A DNA stretch of 64,000 nucleotides. It comes from Ruminiclostridium papyrosolvens DSM 2782. GTDB taxonomy: Bacteria > Bacillota > Clostridia > Acetivibrionales > DSM-1351. Numbering within the stretch: position 1 is the first letter of the stretch; every line of letters begins with the position of its first letter. The stretch covers positions 1,116,001 to 1,180,000 of the forward strand of contig NZ_CP119677.1 of assembly GCF_029318685.1 (NCBI RefSeq), in the 5' to 3' direction. The position numbers and the translations under genes were made by a program. This document shows positions 1 through 8,191 of this stretch, one piece after another. The notes below the pieces were generated by a model. It had not been told where the DNA came from. It made no database searches and saw nothing but the letters and a program-made list of their open reading frames with translations.

Positions 1-176
1 TGAATACGGTTGTTTTCTCTCTGGTGAACTTCCTGTTCCAATACTCCTAACAAGTAACCCTCATAATCAAGATTGTTATCTGCGGCTTCTCTCGCTAAAG
101 ACTCGTAGATCTTGGCAGCCTGAGGCATTTTTAGTTTTTTAAAATATGCTTCTAGAAGCATTTTGTTAACGGCCAT
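1..176 (-). CDS. istB: IstB-type transposition helper ATPase, N-terminal part
   Basis: Partial gene reading leftward off the window edge; the first 58 codons are visible. The N-terminus (MAVNKMLLEAYFKKLKMPQ, then a helical stretch) matches the start of IstB, the AAA+ helper of IS21-family transposition. The Walker motifs would lie outside the window. Its ATG overlaps the istA stop codon in a TAATG arrangement, the translationally coupled order seen in IS21 elements. Identity rests on the N-terminal pattern and on the istA neighbour; the rest of the gene and its intactness cannot be judged. Confidence 0.85.
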   Translation of the reverse strand, partial: MAVNKMLLEAYFKKLKMPQAAKIYESLAREAADNNLDYEGYLLGVLEQEVHQRENNRI

Positions 177-1657
177 TAATGATCACCCCCTGTCATCAGT
201 ATGCTATATTTATCAAGATTAGGAGGTGTTACAATAACTTCCGGAATGCTCTGAAGCTTGTCCTTGTTAATGGGATCTGCTTTATGGCTTAAAACCAATG
301 TCTGCCCCAGTATGTTAAGTACCCCGTCATATCCGTAAACATTGTATTCCATTGCTATTTCAATAGCTTCAGTTACCTGTGAAGGATGGTAATCTCTATG
401 GAGCATAAGTATTTTTACAAATTCCCGGTTACCTCTGGGATTCCTTGCTAACAGGCAGCGGCGATATTGTTCATAGATAGGGGGAAGTGTCTGAGGGTTG
501 TATACTTTTGTATTTCCTAATGCTCGAGATTTGAAAAGCAAAAGTTCCAGATAGTGATCCAGTATGATACTATCCTTATTGCGGCCATGTATTCTGAAAT
601 GTTCTGCGATTGTAGAGCCTTTTGAGATAATTTTAATCTCTTCAGCAGTTGCCCTAACTGTCACCTTTTCTCCAACATATGAAGTAGGGACGGAGTAGCG
701 GTTGGTTTCAAATTGTATCATTGAATATCGGTTAACTTTAGCCTCTTTATACCTTGCTCCATCAAACCTTACTGTGGGCAATGGCCTTAATGCGGATTTT
801 TCAGCTTCCCATTTTGAGTTTTTCTCTAATAGCTTAATACATTCATTATGTAAGTAATGATTTAATTCCTCAAAGGAATTTACATCCGGATAAGGTACAA
901 AGAATCTTCTGACTACTTCTTTACCTGCATTTTCTACTCCGCCTTTTTCATTACCCCTAGCAGGTCTGCAGAATGTAGATTCATAAAGGTAATGAGTGCG
1001 AAGAGATATGAATTGCTCCTGTTCTTCCCGATTACTGCCCTGAAGTACCTTCTTAACTGCTGTTTTTAAATTGTCATAGGCTATCTTGTAGGGTACACCC
1101 TTCATAAACTCAAAACATTTAATATGTCCGTCAAAGAATGCCTCCTGCTTCTCAAAGGGATATGCCCTTACATAGAAGCCTCCAGAGCCTCTCAATTTCA
1201 TAACAAAAATATGAGCCTTTGTTTCCTTACCGTTCAGATAGAAATATGCCTCTGTCCAATCTACTTCCGCATAAGTTCCGAGCTCAAATTCCAACGGAAG
1301 AAATGCTTCTTTTTGTTTTCTGTATTCCTGCCTGAGAAAGTCAGAAACAGTGTTGTAACCACCGCTAAAGCCTTCTTGCCTTAAAATTCCAAATATTTTT
1401 GTTCCGGTATGCCGTTGTTTACGATGCCTTTGCTTATCATCTTCGATAATTTGCCGAATCATTGGTATATATGGTCCTAAAACAGGATGGTTGCGTTCTT
1501 TGGTTAGCTTATATTTAGGAGGTTTTGTCTCCTCCAGAGATAAATACTTTGAAATTGTATCCCTGTGAATTCCGGTTCTGCGGCTTATTTCTCTGATACT
1601 TAGGTCTTCCATAAAGTACATTTTTCTGATATCTTCTAATTGTGCCATCTTAATCAT
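176..1657 (-). CDS. istA: IS21-family transposase IstA
   Basis: A 493-residue DDE/rve-type transposase. The N-terminus has a helix-turn-helix (EISRRTGIHRDTISKYL, about residues 22-38), followed by an integrase catalytic core with the first Asp in AEVDWTEAYF (about residue 134) and later AYDNLKTAV and NEKGGVEN, which fit the second Asp and the Glu region. The C-terminal beta-barrel region (NRYSVPTSYVGEKVTV) is typical of IstA. The start is set by AGGAGG a few bases upstream of the ATG. No frameshift or internal stop is present, so the enzyme could be active. It precedes and overlaps istB by one base. Confidence 0.93.
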   Translation of the reverse strand: MIKMAQLEDIRKMYFMEDLSIREISRRTGIHRDTISKYLSLEETKPPKYKLTKERNHPVLGPYIPMIRQIIEDDKQRHRKQRHTGTKIFGILRQEGFSGGYNTVSDFLRQEYRKQKEAFLPLEFELGTYAEVDWTEAYFYLNGKETKAHIFVMKLRGSGGFYVRAYPFEKQEAFFDGHIKCFEFMKGVPYKIAYDNLKTAVKKVLQGSNREEQEQFISLRTHYLYESTFCRPARGNEKGGVENAGKEVVRRFFVPYPDVNSFEELNHYLHNECIKLLEKNSKWEAEKSALRPLPTVRFDGARYKEAKVNRYSMIQFETNRYSVPTSYVGEKVTVRATAEEIKIISKGSTIAEHFRIHGRNKDSIILDHYLELLLFKSRALGNTKVYNPQTLPPIYEQYRRCLLARNPRGNREFVKILMLHRDYHPSQVTEAIEIAMEYNVYGYDGVLNILGQTLVLSHKADPINKDKLQSIPEVIVTPPNLDKYSILMTGGDH

Positions 1658-1768
1658 ACCTTTCCTCCTGTACGATAGTGTCTGGATAACAAAATCATAC
1701 AGGAAAATTTGATTAAGGTGGCCTATTTTTTTACCGGTAAGTGGTACAATTTTAGAATAGCATTAACA

Positions 1769-1797
1769 TTTACACATAAAAAATATAATGCTATAGT
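1769..1797 (+). promoter_or_regulatory. Probable sigma-A promoter of the LRR-dockerin gene
   Basis: TTTACA at 1769-1774 and TATAGT at 1792-1797 are separated by 17 bp. A transcript would start near 1804, upstream of the ATG at 1830 but downstream of an in-frame ATG at 1800, which supports the later start codon. The promoter lies very close to the end of the IS21 element. Confidence 0.45.
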
Positions 1798-1829
1798 ATA
1801 TGTATCTTGTAAAATATGGGGGATTTACC

Positions 1830-4800
1830 ATGAAAACCTTAAAAAAATGTCTGCTTGTGGTTGCTTTTTTTATCAGTATTATTTTAACTCAATTATTTGT
1901 ACATAATGCTTTCGCAGATTCGGATATAGTGACATTTGCCGATCCTAATCTAGAGGCTGTAGTTAGGGGAGCTATTAATAAACCCACAGGAGATATACTT
2001 AAAACAGATGTTTCAAGTATTACTAGTATTATTGCAGAAAACAAAAATATTAATAATCTTACTGGAATTGAATGTTTAACAAATTTAACTATGTTGAGCT
2101 TAAGTAAAAATAAGATAAGTGATGTGACACCTTTAGCAGGCCTAACATCATTAAAATATTTAGCACTATACCAGAGTAACATTAGTAATATTAATGCTTT
2201 AGCTGGTTTAATCAATTTAGAATACTTGGATTTAGGTATGAATAGTGTCAGCGATATAAGTGCTTTGAAAAATATGACGAAATTAACTTACTTAGAACTA
2301 TCTTGGAATAATATAACTGATATTAGTGCATTATCAAAACTTACTAATCTTCAATATTTACAGTTAGGGTGTAATCGAATTGTAGATATTAGTCCGATAT
2401 CAAACCTTACCAAACTTAAAACATTGCATCTCTTTTATAACCGAATAAGTGATATTAGTGGGTTGAGTGGTCTTAAGACATTGACTTACTTGCACCTGAA
2501 TTCAAACAATGTATCAAATATTAATCCGTTAAATGGTCTCACTATGCTAAGTTATTTAGATTTAGGTTTCAATAAAATTACAGATATTAGTGCATTAAAC
2601 AAGCTTACAAAGATAACAGATTTGGATTTAAGCTACAACAAGATAACTAATATTAATGTTTTGAGCAATCTTACATCATTGAATGATTTAAAGCTGGAGA
2701 ATAATCCTATAAACAATTATAGTCCAATTACCGGAATTATTAGTAAATTAACTAAAAAAGATTTTAATTTGGAGCCGATATCTTTTCCAGATGCAGATTT
2801 GGCGAAAGCTGTCTGTCATCAACTTGGCAAAAATTCTGAAGATATGATATATAAAATTGAGGCCCCACAAATAACTGTGCTAGATGCCGGCAATATGGAA
2901 ATTAAAAGTTTGTCAGGAATTGAACAACTGTGTAATCTAAAAGACCTTTATTTAGCTGGGAATGAGCTTGATAATATTAATCCTATAAGTGCACTTACAT
3001 CACTTGAAGCTTTAAATTTAGAAAAGAATCAAATAAGTGACTTAAATGTATTAAGAAATTTACATAATTTAAAATATCTCATATTAAGGGATAACAAAAT
3101 ATCTGATATAACACCATTATCTGATTTATCAAGTTTGAAAACCTTAGATTTGTCATATAATAGCTTGACGAATACTAAAAATCTTAGCAAACTAGTAAAT
3201 TTATATGAATTACATTTAGATGATAATGAAATAAATGATATAAATGGATTGCAAAATATTACTAAACTTAAAATTTTAACTCTGGATAAAAATCAGATAC
3301 AAGACGTCTGTTTACTGAAAAATAAACTTGATTTAATTTCATTATGTTTGAGAAATAATCTAATAAGTGATATTAGTTGTATTAAGAACTTACCCAAATT
3401 AGTAGATTTGTTTTTATTGCCCAATCCAATCCAGGATTTTAGCCCTGCAAAAGGGATATATAGTAATTTGATGAATAAAGATTTTGAATTAAATGCCGTC
3501 GCAAGTATTACTATATCAGGTTCAGATATAGTAACAGTTAAAAACGGTAGTGGGACAAGCCAGTATACAGCTGTTGTAAAAGATAACAACAATATAGTAT
3601 TGTCATGCGAGTCGGTTACTTGGAGTTTAGATAATCCAGTAAGTGGTGTTGTAATTGACAGCCAAACTGGTATAGTATCAGTAGATAGTACTGCAAAAGC
3701 GGGTTGTTTTACGATAAAGGCCACAAATGGTTCTATAGAAGGTACATTTGTAGCAACATTAAGTGTAATTCTGCCCGATAAACGTATAATTTCTGGACGA
3801 ATAAGTTTGAATGATAAAGCTCCAATTGGTGGAGTTAATATAAGTATTAATGCTGGTGGAAACGGACATAGCTATGGCGTGGGCATCACAATTGATGAAG
3901 GTGAGAGTTCAAAGGATTTTGCATTACCTGTATCAGCTAGTTCAGGGGGCCTAACTTATACAGTCTTTTGTACTGCCAGAGCAGGAGATGCGATAGGTTT
4001 TATAGCAGGCAGTCAAGTAGATGTAAGTGATGGAAATGTTTCAAATGTTAATATGCAGATTAGTTCTTTCCTTCAGCCTGTGTATCGAAATGTTTCAGGA
4101 ACTGTATTGTTTAGTAAGGGTGTTGCTCCTAAAGGAGGACTTACCTTAATAGTTGAAAGTTCTACAACAATTAATGAACGAATAACAAAGGAATGTTATT
4201 CATCTGTAACTATACCAGAAGGAATGAATTCTGCAAAGTATGCTATTCCAATAATTACATACGCAGGTTATCCATGTAGTTTAATAATTAAAGAAACAAG
4301 CAGAGATTACTGGGGTAGTCAGTTAGACCTTTCATCAGGTGATATTACGGGATTAGATGCGCAGATAGTGTACCCACTCAATACAACTGAAACACGGAAT
4401 GTTTCAGGAACTATTTATTTATCAACAGGGGTTGCGCCAAAAGGTGGTATTATTATAACTTGGTATAGTTCTAGTGGGTCCTATACTAATTCTTCATTTG
4501 TAACAATACCTGAAGGCTTAAATGCAATAAAATATGATGCAACATTTGTTACTGACACAAGTAAGCAAACGGTACTCAGATTTGTACCAGATAAAGCGTA
4601 TAAACAATATAGTTTTTTCGTTGAAAATTCGCATTTAGTAAAGGATATTACTCTAGAGGAAATAGCACCGCAATTGACTGGTTTTACATGGGAGAAGGGA
4701 AAAACTGAAGGATCAACTAAAGCGACAGTTGTCCCAGCAGGAACATTAAAATACATAGTTGGGGTTGAAGGTTCTCAGGTGCAGCCTAATGTAGGCGATG

Positions 4801-5126
4801 CGGCCACAGCATATACAGATATTCTTTCAGCTAATACAGATATAGCAGTGTCAGCAGGACAGCATATATTTATAATTAGAGTAGGTAATGATGGAAATAT
4901 AGCAAGCTGGGCAGATGTAGCTGTAAGTGAATCAAATATCAATCTAGGACGGATACAAGGTGATGTTAATAATGATAGTGTTGTTGACGCACTGGATTTT
5001 GCATTAATGAAGATATACTTGCTTGGAGGAACAGCAAATATTAATGAGATAAACTCAGACATAAATTTAGATGGTGAAATTAATGCAATTGATTTTGCAT
5101 TGCTCAAAATGCAACTTCTAAATTAG
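1830..5126 (+). CDS. Secreted leucine-rich-repeat protein with C-terminal dockerin
   Basis: About 1098 residues from the ATG at 1830, which has GGGGGA upstream. Order of parts: signal peptide (hydrophobic segment ending near NAFADSD); two blocks of internalin-like 22-residue leucine-rich repeats (roughly residues 75-297 and 355-537; pattern LxxLxxLxLxxNxIxDI); an Ig-like/BIG-type domain (about 553-647); three related beta-rich repeats (about 652-944), two of them containing RNVSGT...GVAPKGG; a further beta domain; and a type I dockerin (about 1044-1098) with duplicated Ca-binding loops, IDALD-like (VVDALD) and INAID. The dockerin indicates docking to a scaffoldin cohesin on the cell surface. 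No catalytic domain is visible, so a binding or adhesion role is inferred. The gene stands alone and ends before a shared terminator. Confidence 0.9.
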   Translation: MKTLKKCLLVVAFFISIILTQLFVHNAFADSDIVTFADPNLEAVVRGAINKPTGDILKTDVSSITSIIAENKNINNLTGIECLTNLTMLSLSKNKISDVTPLAGLTSLKYLALYQSNISNINALAGLINLEYLDLGMNSVSDISALKNMTKLTYLELSWNNITDISALSKLTNLQYLQLGCNRIVDISPISNLTKLKTLHLFYNRISDISGLSGLKTLTYLHLNSNNVSNINPLNGLTMLSYLDLGFNKITDISALNKLTKITDLDLSYNKITNINVLSNLTSLNDLKLENNPINNYSPITGIISKLTKKDFNLEPISFPDADLAKAVCHQLGKNSEDMIYKIEAPQITVLDAGNMEIKSLSGIEQLCNLKDLYLAGNELDNINPISALTSLEALNLEKNQISDLNVLRNLHNLKYLILRDNKISDITPLSDLSSLKTLDLSYNSLTNTKNLSKLVNLYELHLDDNEINDINGLQNITKLKILTLDKNQIQDVCLLKNKLDLISLCLRNNLISDISCIKNLPKLVDLFLLPNPIQDFSPAKGIYSNLMNKDFELNAVASITISGSDIVTVKNGSGTSQYTAVVKDNNNIVLSCESVTWSLDNPVSGVVIDSQTGIVSVDSTAKAGCFTIKATNGSIEGTFVATLSVILPDKRIISGRISLNDKAPIGGVNISINAGGNGHSYGVGITIDEGESSKDFALPVSASSGGLTYTVFCTARAGDAIGFIAGSQVDVSDGNVSNVNMQISSFLQPVYRNVSGTVLFSKGVAPKGGLTLIVESSTTINERITKECYSSVTIPEGMNSAKYAIPIITYAGYPCSLIIKETSRDYWGSQLDLSSGDITGLDAQIVYPLNTTETRNVSGTIYLSTGVAPKGGIIITWYSSSGSYTNSSFVTIPEGLNAIKYDATFVTDTSKQTVLRFVPDKAYKQYSFFVENSHLVKDITLEEIAPQLTGFTWEKGKTEGSTKATVVPAGTLKYIVGVEGSQVQPNVGDAATAYTDILSANTDIAVSAGQHIFIIRVGNDGNIASWADVAVSESNINLGRIQGDVNNDSVVDALDFALMKIYLLGGTANINEINSDINLDGEINAIDFALLKMQLLN

Positions 5127-5178
5127 TGTTAACATATGTGATAAAGACATGAATGAAGGAAGTTAGTTTACATTCCCA

Positions 5179-5230
5179 ATTCCATTTCCAATATCTGAAA
5201 TTTTAAGGGTAATATGGTCGTTTCCCAGTA
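5179..5230 (+). repeat. 52-bp dispersed repeat, copy 1
   Basis: This segment matches 10095-10146 at 48 of 52 positions by hand alignment, in the same orientation. Read on the minus strand both copies encode YWETTILPLK.QILEME.GM; here a stop precedes it. They look like relics of the same 3' coding end or element end, flanking the 5.2-10.1 kb block. Confidence 0.7.
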
Positions 5231-5300
5231 TTACCCTATCAACTTGTCAGTTTAGTCTTAAAGTTAAAAAAGTACACATGAGTTGCAGAGTATAAAAAGT

Positions 5301-5339
5301 AAATCCAGAAACGCTTGGTTTATAAGCGTTTCTGGATTT
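5301..5339. terminator. Bidirectional intrinsic terminator
   Basis: A perfect 16-bp stem (AAATCCAGAAACGCTT paired with its complement) with a 7-nt loop lies between the convergent LRR gene and the arginine-deiminase-like gene. On the minus strand it is followed by ACTTTTTATA, so termination is best supported for the leftward gene. Confidence 0.8.
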
Positions 5340-5376
5340 TAATGTAATGGGCTAACATGAATCAATAACAAAATAC

Positions 5377-6306
5377 TTATTCGCGTAAAAGTCTTAGTGT
5401 GAGGCACCTAAGGCTGCCACCACCAGCCAGCAAAGCATCTGGATGGAATTGTGTAAATCTGACTCCCATTGATTCCAGCAGCTTCTGGGTTGTAGGCTTT
5501 AAAGAAATATCATAATTGATGATATGGTTGGGTTCCAGAGTAACAAACGATGTGCCCCATTTTTGTTGTTCTTCATCGGATAAAGGAATTAGTTCCATCT
5601 TCCTCTGTTTCGACCAAGTCATAAAATCAATTTTTTGCCGACTATTTTTTTGGATAAGCCAGCAATTGAGAAAGGCAGGTGGAAAAATTAACCCCAATTT
5701 ATCGGATATCCTGTTGAATATCATGTCCGGATGCATGAAACGCCTGGCTTGCGGTACTTCTACATAAACTATATTCTGAAAGTGCTGCAGGGCAAAAATG
5801 AAAAAGCGCTCAACCGATTCTTTGCTATGTCGTTCTGTATCTGCTACGAAGAGAGTATTTGGGGACAAGGTAATCAAGCCCTCAAACTGTTCACCTGGGC
5901 CGCAGTCATGCAGGATAGGAATACCAAGAGCTGTCAGTGCCTCCCTAACAACTATTTCTTCGTATTGCCGTCCACCAGGGCACATTGTTGATATAATTGC
6001 CCCTTTGCTTGTTATGACTGAGGAATCGTTCAAGTATGGAAGGTTGGGAAGGTAGGACATTAACTCGCGGTTATTTACTATTAGGTTTGATAGTTCATAA
6101 ACTTCCACTCCGTTATCTGTCAAAAGCTTTCGATAGGCATAGTGTTCGTCAATAAAACGATCGTAGTCTGGTACCTTATCAAAAAGGTAAAAATCCAGAT
6201 TTGTCTCCTTTACCCTTCTGATTGAATACTCAGGACTATGAAGCATCACTTTCTTTAATTGGCTAAGTTTCTCAGCTCCATATTTTTCCAGACTATTTAT
6301 AATCAT
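5377..6306 (-). CDS. Arginine deiminase / amidinotransferase-like enzyme
   Basis: A 309-residue protein of the guanidino-group-modifying fold. Recognisable elements are an N-terminal LNDSSVITSKGAIIS strand resembling the RD-containing segment of arginine deiminase, FEGL around E142 where deiminases have EGGD, MHPDMIF with H192 at the catalytic-His position, and GGGSLRCLTL with C301 at the nucleophile position. The Cys-His-Glu set is therefore present, but the EGGD Asp is not, so free arginine may not be the substrate. It is shorter than typical arginine deiminases (about 400 residues). The start has AGGAG upstream. It is divergent from the small ORF and MFS/ABC-F genes, with no arginine-catabolic neighbours. 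Alternatives are an agmatine or peptide-arginine deiminase, or an amidinotransferase. Confidence 0.7.
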   Translation of the reverse strand: MIINSLEKYGAEKLSQLKKVMLHSPEYSIRRVKETNLDFYLFDKVPDYDRFIDEHYAYRKLLTDNGVEVYELSNLIVNNRELMSYLPNLPYLNDSSVITSKGAIISTMCPGGRQYEEIVVREALTALGIPILHDCGPGEQFEGLITLSPNTLFVADTERHSKESVERFFIFALQHFQNIVYVEVPQARRFMHPDMIFNRISDKLGLIFPPAFLNCWLIQKNSRQKIDFMTWSKQRKMELIPLSDEEQQKWGTSFVTLEPNHIINYDISLKPTTQKLLESMGVRFTQFHPDALLAGGGSLRCLTLRLLRE

Positions 6307-6450
6307 ATTAATTAACTCCTGTTTTAAGATTTTTATGTATCATTCCCATAATCTACGATTTTAAATCGTACTAAAAATGTAGCCTTTTTGTGTTAAATTA
6401 ATAAATAATTATTTAAAATAGATGGTTTGCAATATACTAAATAAAAACCA

Positions 6451-6479
6451 TTGTAATTTATTAAAATTCAATGTAGAAT
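6451..6479 (+). promoter_or_regulatory. Probable promoter of the small ORF / MFS / ABC-F unit
   Basis: TTGTAA at 6451-6456 and TAGAAT at 6474-6479, separated by 17 bp, lie about 31 bp before the ATG of the 54-codon ORF. The divergent arginine-deiminase-like gene starts at 6306. Confidence 0.45.
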
Positions 6480-6509
6480 ATAATAAATATGTAAAAGGGA
6501 GGGTAGATA

Positions 6510-6674
6510 ATGGTTTATGCAGTTAATACTGTCACAGTTTCCTTAGATATTAAGTGGAAATTCAGTAGTGCCGTTTCAAAAAGTGCAATGTCAGTTATTA
6601 AAGGGAGAAGTGCGTCCTTTTTTAGAATAATTACTGACGATTGTATAATCCATGACTCTATATCTTTCGGTTAG
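6510..6674 (+). CDS. 54-residue peptide, leader ORF or precursor
   Basis: A short ORF with a strong Shine-Dalgarno (AAGGGAGGG, 6495-6503) directly after a plausible promoter. The peptide begins MVYAVNTVTVSLDI and ends DDCIIHDSISFG; it has no signal peptide, no membrane segment and one Cys. It is followed by two hairpins and then the MFS and ABC-F genes. It could be a translated leader controlling attenuation, a ribosomally made peptide precursor, or a fossil. I do not recognise a family. The strong RBS and position are seen directly; the function is inference. Confidence 0.5.
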   Translation: MVYAVNTVTVSLDIKWKFSSAVSKSAMSVIKGRSASFFRIITDDCIIHDSISFG

Positions 6675-6722
6675 CATATTTTATTTATTTAGAAATGTAT
6701 TGCTAATAAATCAAGATTTTTT

Positions 6723-6757
6723 AGACTCAAGGTTTTATGCTTTGAGTCTTTTATTTT
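6723..6757 (+). terminator. Intrinsic terminator after the small ORF
   Basis: An 8-bp stem AGACTCAA/TTGAGTCT with an 11-nt loop is followed by TTTATTTTG. It lies 48 bp after the 54-codon ORF and upstream of the MFS start, so it would reduce read-through to the downstream genes. Confidence 0.65.
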
Positions 6758-6780
6758 GTATATAAAGATGCACACACTCC

Positions 6781-6855
6781 ATAAGCCTTTTATTGTTTAG
6801 CTTCTTTAATAGTTAACTATTAAAATAGCGGTAAACAGTGGGCTTATTTTTGTTT
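6781..6855 (+). promoter_or_regulatory. Attenuator-like hairpin upstream of the MFS gene
   Basis: A nested structure: outer stem ATAAGCC (6781-6787) with GGCTTAT (6841-6847); middle stem ATTGTTTA (6792-6799) with TAAACAGT (6832-6839, one G-U); apical perfect palindrome TAATAGTTAACTATTA (6807-6822). A U-rich run follows (TTTTTGTTT). This is the form of a terminator that can be opened, as in leaders of ribosome-protection ABC-F and macrolide-efflux genes. Alternative pairing partners were not worked out. Confidence 0.55.
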
Positions 6856-6899
6856 AAAAATTTATCAAATATTAAAGTTAATTTGGAGGATGAATCGGT

Positions 6900-8131
6900 A
6901 TGAATATTAATAATAAATTAAAAAGAAATATATCCATAAGTTATGTTTATAGCTTTTTACTACAATTAAATATTACTTCAGCTATATGGGTTTTGTATCT
7001 GGCATTTAAGGGCATGTCTTTGGCGGAAATAGGATTTTTGGAAGCTATTTATCATATAACGGGTTTACTTTTTGAATTACCGACCGGTGCAATAGCAGAT
7101 ATATATGGAAAGAAGTTTAGTGTCATTGCCGGAAGAATTGTAAGTGTAATAGCTTGCATTTTGATGATAACGTCATCTGGCTTTTGGATCTTTGCTATTG
7201 CATTTACTTTAAGCTCGGCAGCTATGAATCTAAACTCCGGTTCAGCAGAAGCATTGGTTTATGATAGCTTAAAAGAAGTAGGTGAAGAGAATAATTATAA
7301 AAGAATTTGGGGCAATCTTGCTTTTGTTATGTCAATTGCACAAGGTATTGCGGTTCTTCTGGGAGGAATATTAGCAGATGAAAAGTTTTTGTATGCCTAT
7401 GTATTTGGAACAATTATAAAATATTAGCTTTAATAGTAGCTTTTAGCTTTAGTGAGCCACCTATTGAAAAAGATAAAGAAAAACAACAAGGGAATGTACT
7501 AATACACCAACTAATAACAAGCCTGAAAGTTCTTAAGGTTCGGAAAATAGTGTTTTACTTAATATTGTTTTCTTCATTGATTGGAAGTCTTCAAGCTACA
7601 GTATATTTTTACAGCCAGAAGTATTTTTCAGATATGGGATATTCAAAAACCACAATTGCCATAATATGCGCTCTGGGAAGCCTTATTGAAGCAATAAGCT
7701 CTAAGAATGCCTATAAATTTGAAAAACTTTTTAAGTTGAAAGGAACTTTAATAAGCATATCTGTATTAAATATACTGGCATTAACAGGAATGGCCTTTAT
7801 GCAGCACTTATCGATAGTATTCTTTGTTTTAACATCTATGACTGGAGGGCTGGCCTTTTCCATATTTAGTGATTATATAAATGCCAGGATACCCTCAGAG
7901 TACCGGTCAACAATATTATCATTTGATAGTTTATGCTTTAGTGCATTTATGATAGGGGTATTTCCTTTATTCGGATTAATAGCGCAAAAGAGGGGCTTTA
8001 CAGTAACATTTGGAATTATTGCCTTGCTGTATATTCCGGTAATTATTTACCTGTTGCTAAAGCTTAGAAAACATAAAGAAGATAATTCGGGGGCAATTGT
8101 AAAAGAGCGAGTTTTAGAGGTGTCAGACTAG
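6900..8131 (+). pseudogene. MFS drug-efflux-type transporter, frameshifted
   Basis: Two consecutive reading frames together give a normal-length (about 410 residues) major-facilitator transporter. The first part (to 7427) covers the first transmembrane helices, including the typical loop PTGAIADIYGKK after helix 2. Coding continues without loss in the -1 frame from about 7421 (ILALIVAFSFSEPP...) to 8131. The break lies in an A run at 7418-7421: one extra A would restore the frame, so it is a one-base deletion, a sequencing error or a slippage site. The start has GGAGGA upstream. It is the first gene before the ABC-F gene and probably exported a drug-like compound. Confidence 0.8.
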
Positions 8132-8149
8132 AAAAATAAAAATAAAAAT

Positions 8150-8175
8150 GGAGGGGTAAATAATTTCACCTCTCC
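8150..8175 (+). promoter_or_regulatory. Hairpin carrying an SD-like sequence before the ABC-F gene
   Basis: GGAGGGGT (8150-8157) pairs with ACCTCTCC (8168-8175), leaving a 10-nt loop. The 5' arm is an SD-like sequence that follows a tiny frame ATG GAG GGG TAA at 8148. This may modulate ABC-F translation; the evidence is only the local complementarity. Confidence 0.3.
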
Positions 8176-8191
8176 CGAAATGGAGATAAAA

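Larger units (their letters stand above)
1..1735 (-). mobile_element. IS21-family insertion sequence, one end in the window
   Basis: The istA-istB pair marks an IS21-family element whose istA-proximal end lies between 1658 and the promoter of the next gene. The interval 1668-1735 contains a partly repeated motif (TGTACGATAG... and ...AATCATACAGG in opposite sense) that may be part of the terminal repeats, but without the other end the exact boundary and target duplication cannot be fixed. The right coordinate given here is therefore an estimate. Confidence 0.6.

Noticed and set aside
1800-1829. Upstream ATG extending the LRR-dockerin gene by 10 residues
   Set aside because: It overlaps the proposed -10 box and has no SD, and it would precede the signal peptide with a non-typical extension.
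8148-8159. ATG-GAG-GGG-TAA mini-ORF before the ABC-F gene
   Set aside because: No SD of its own; too short to support without ribosome data.
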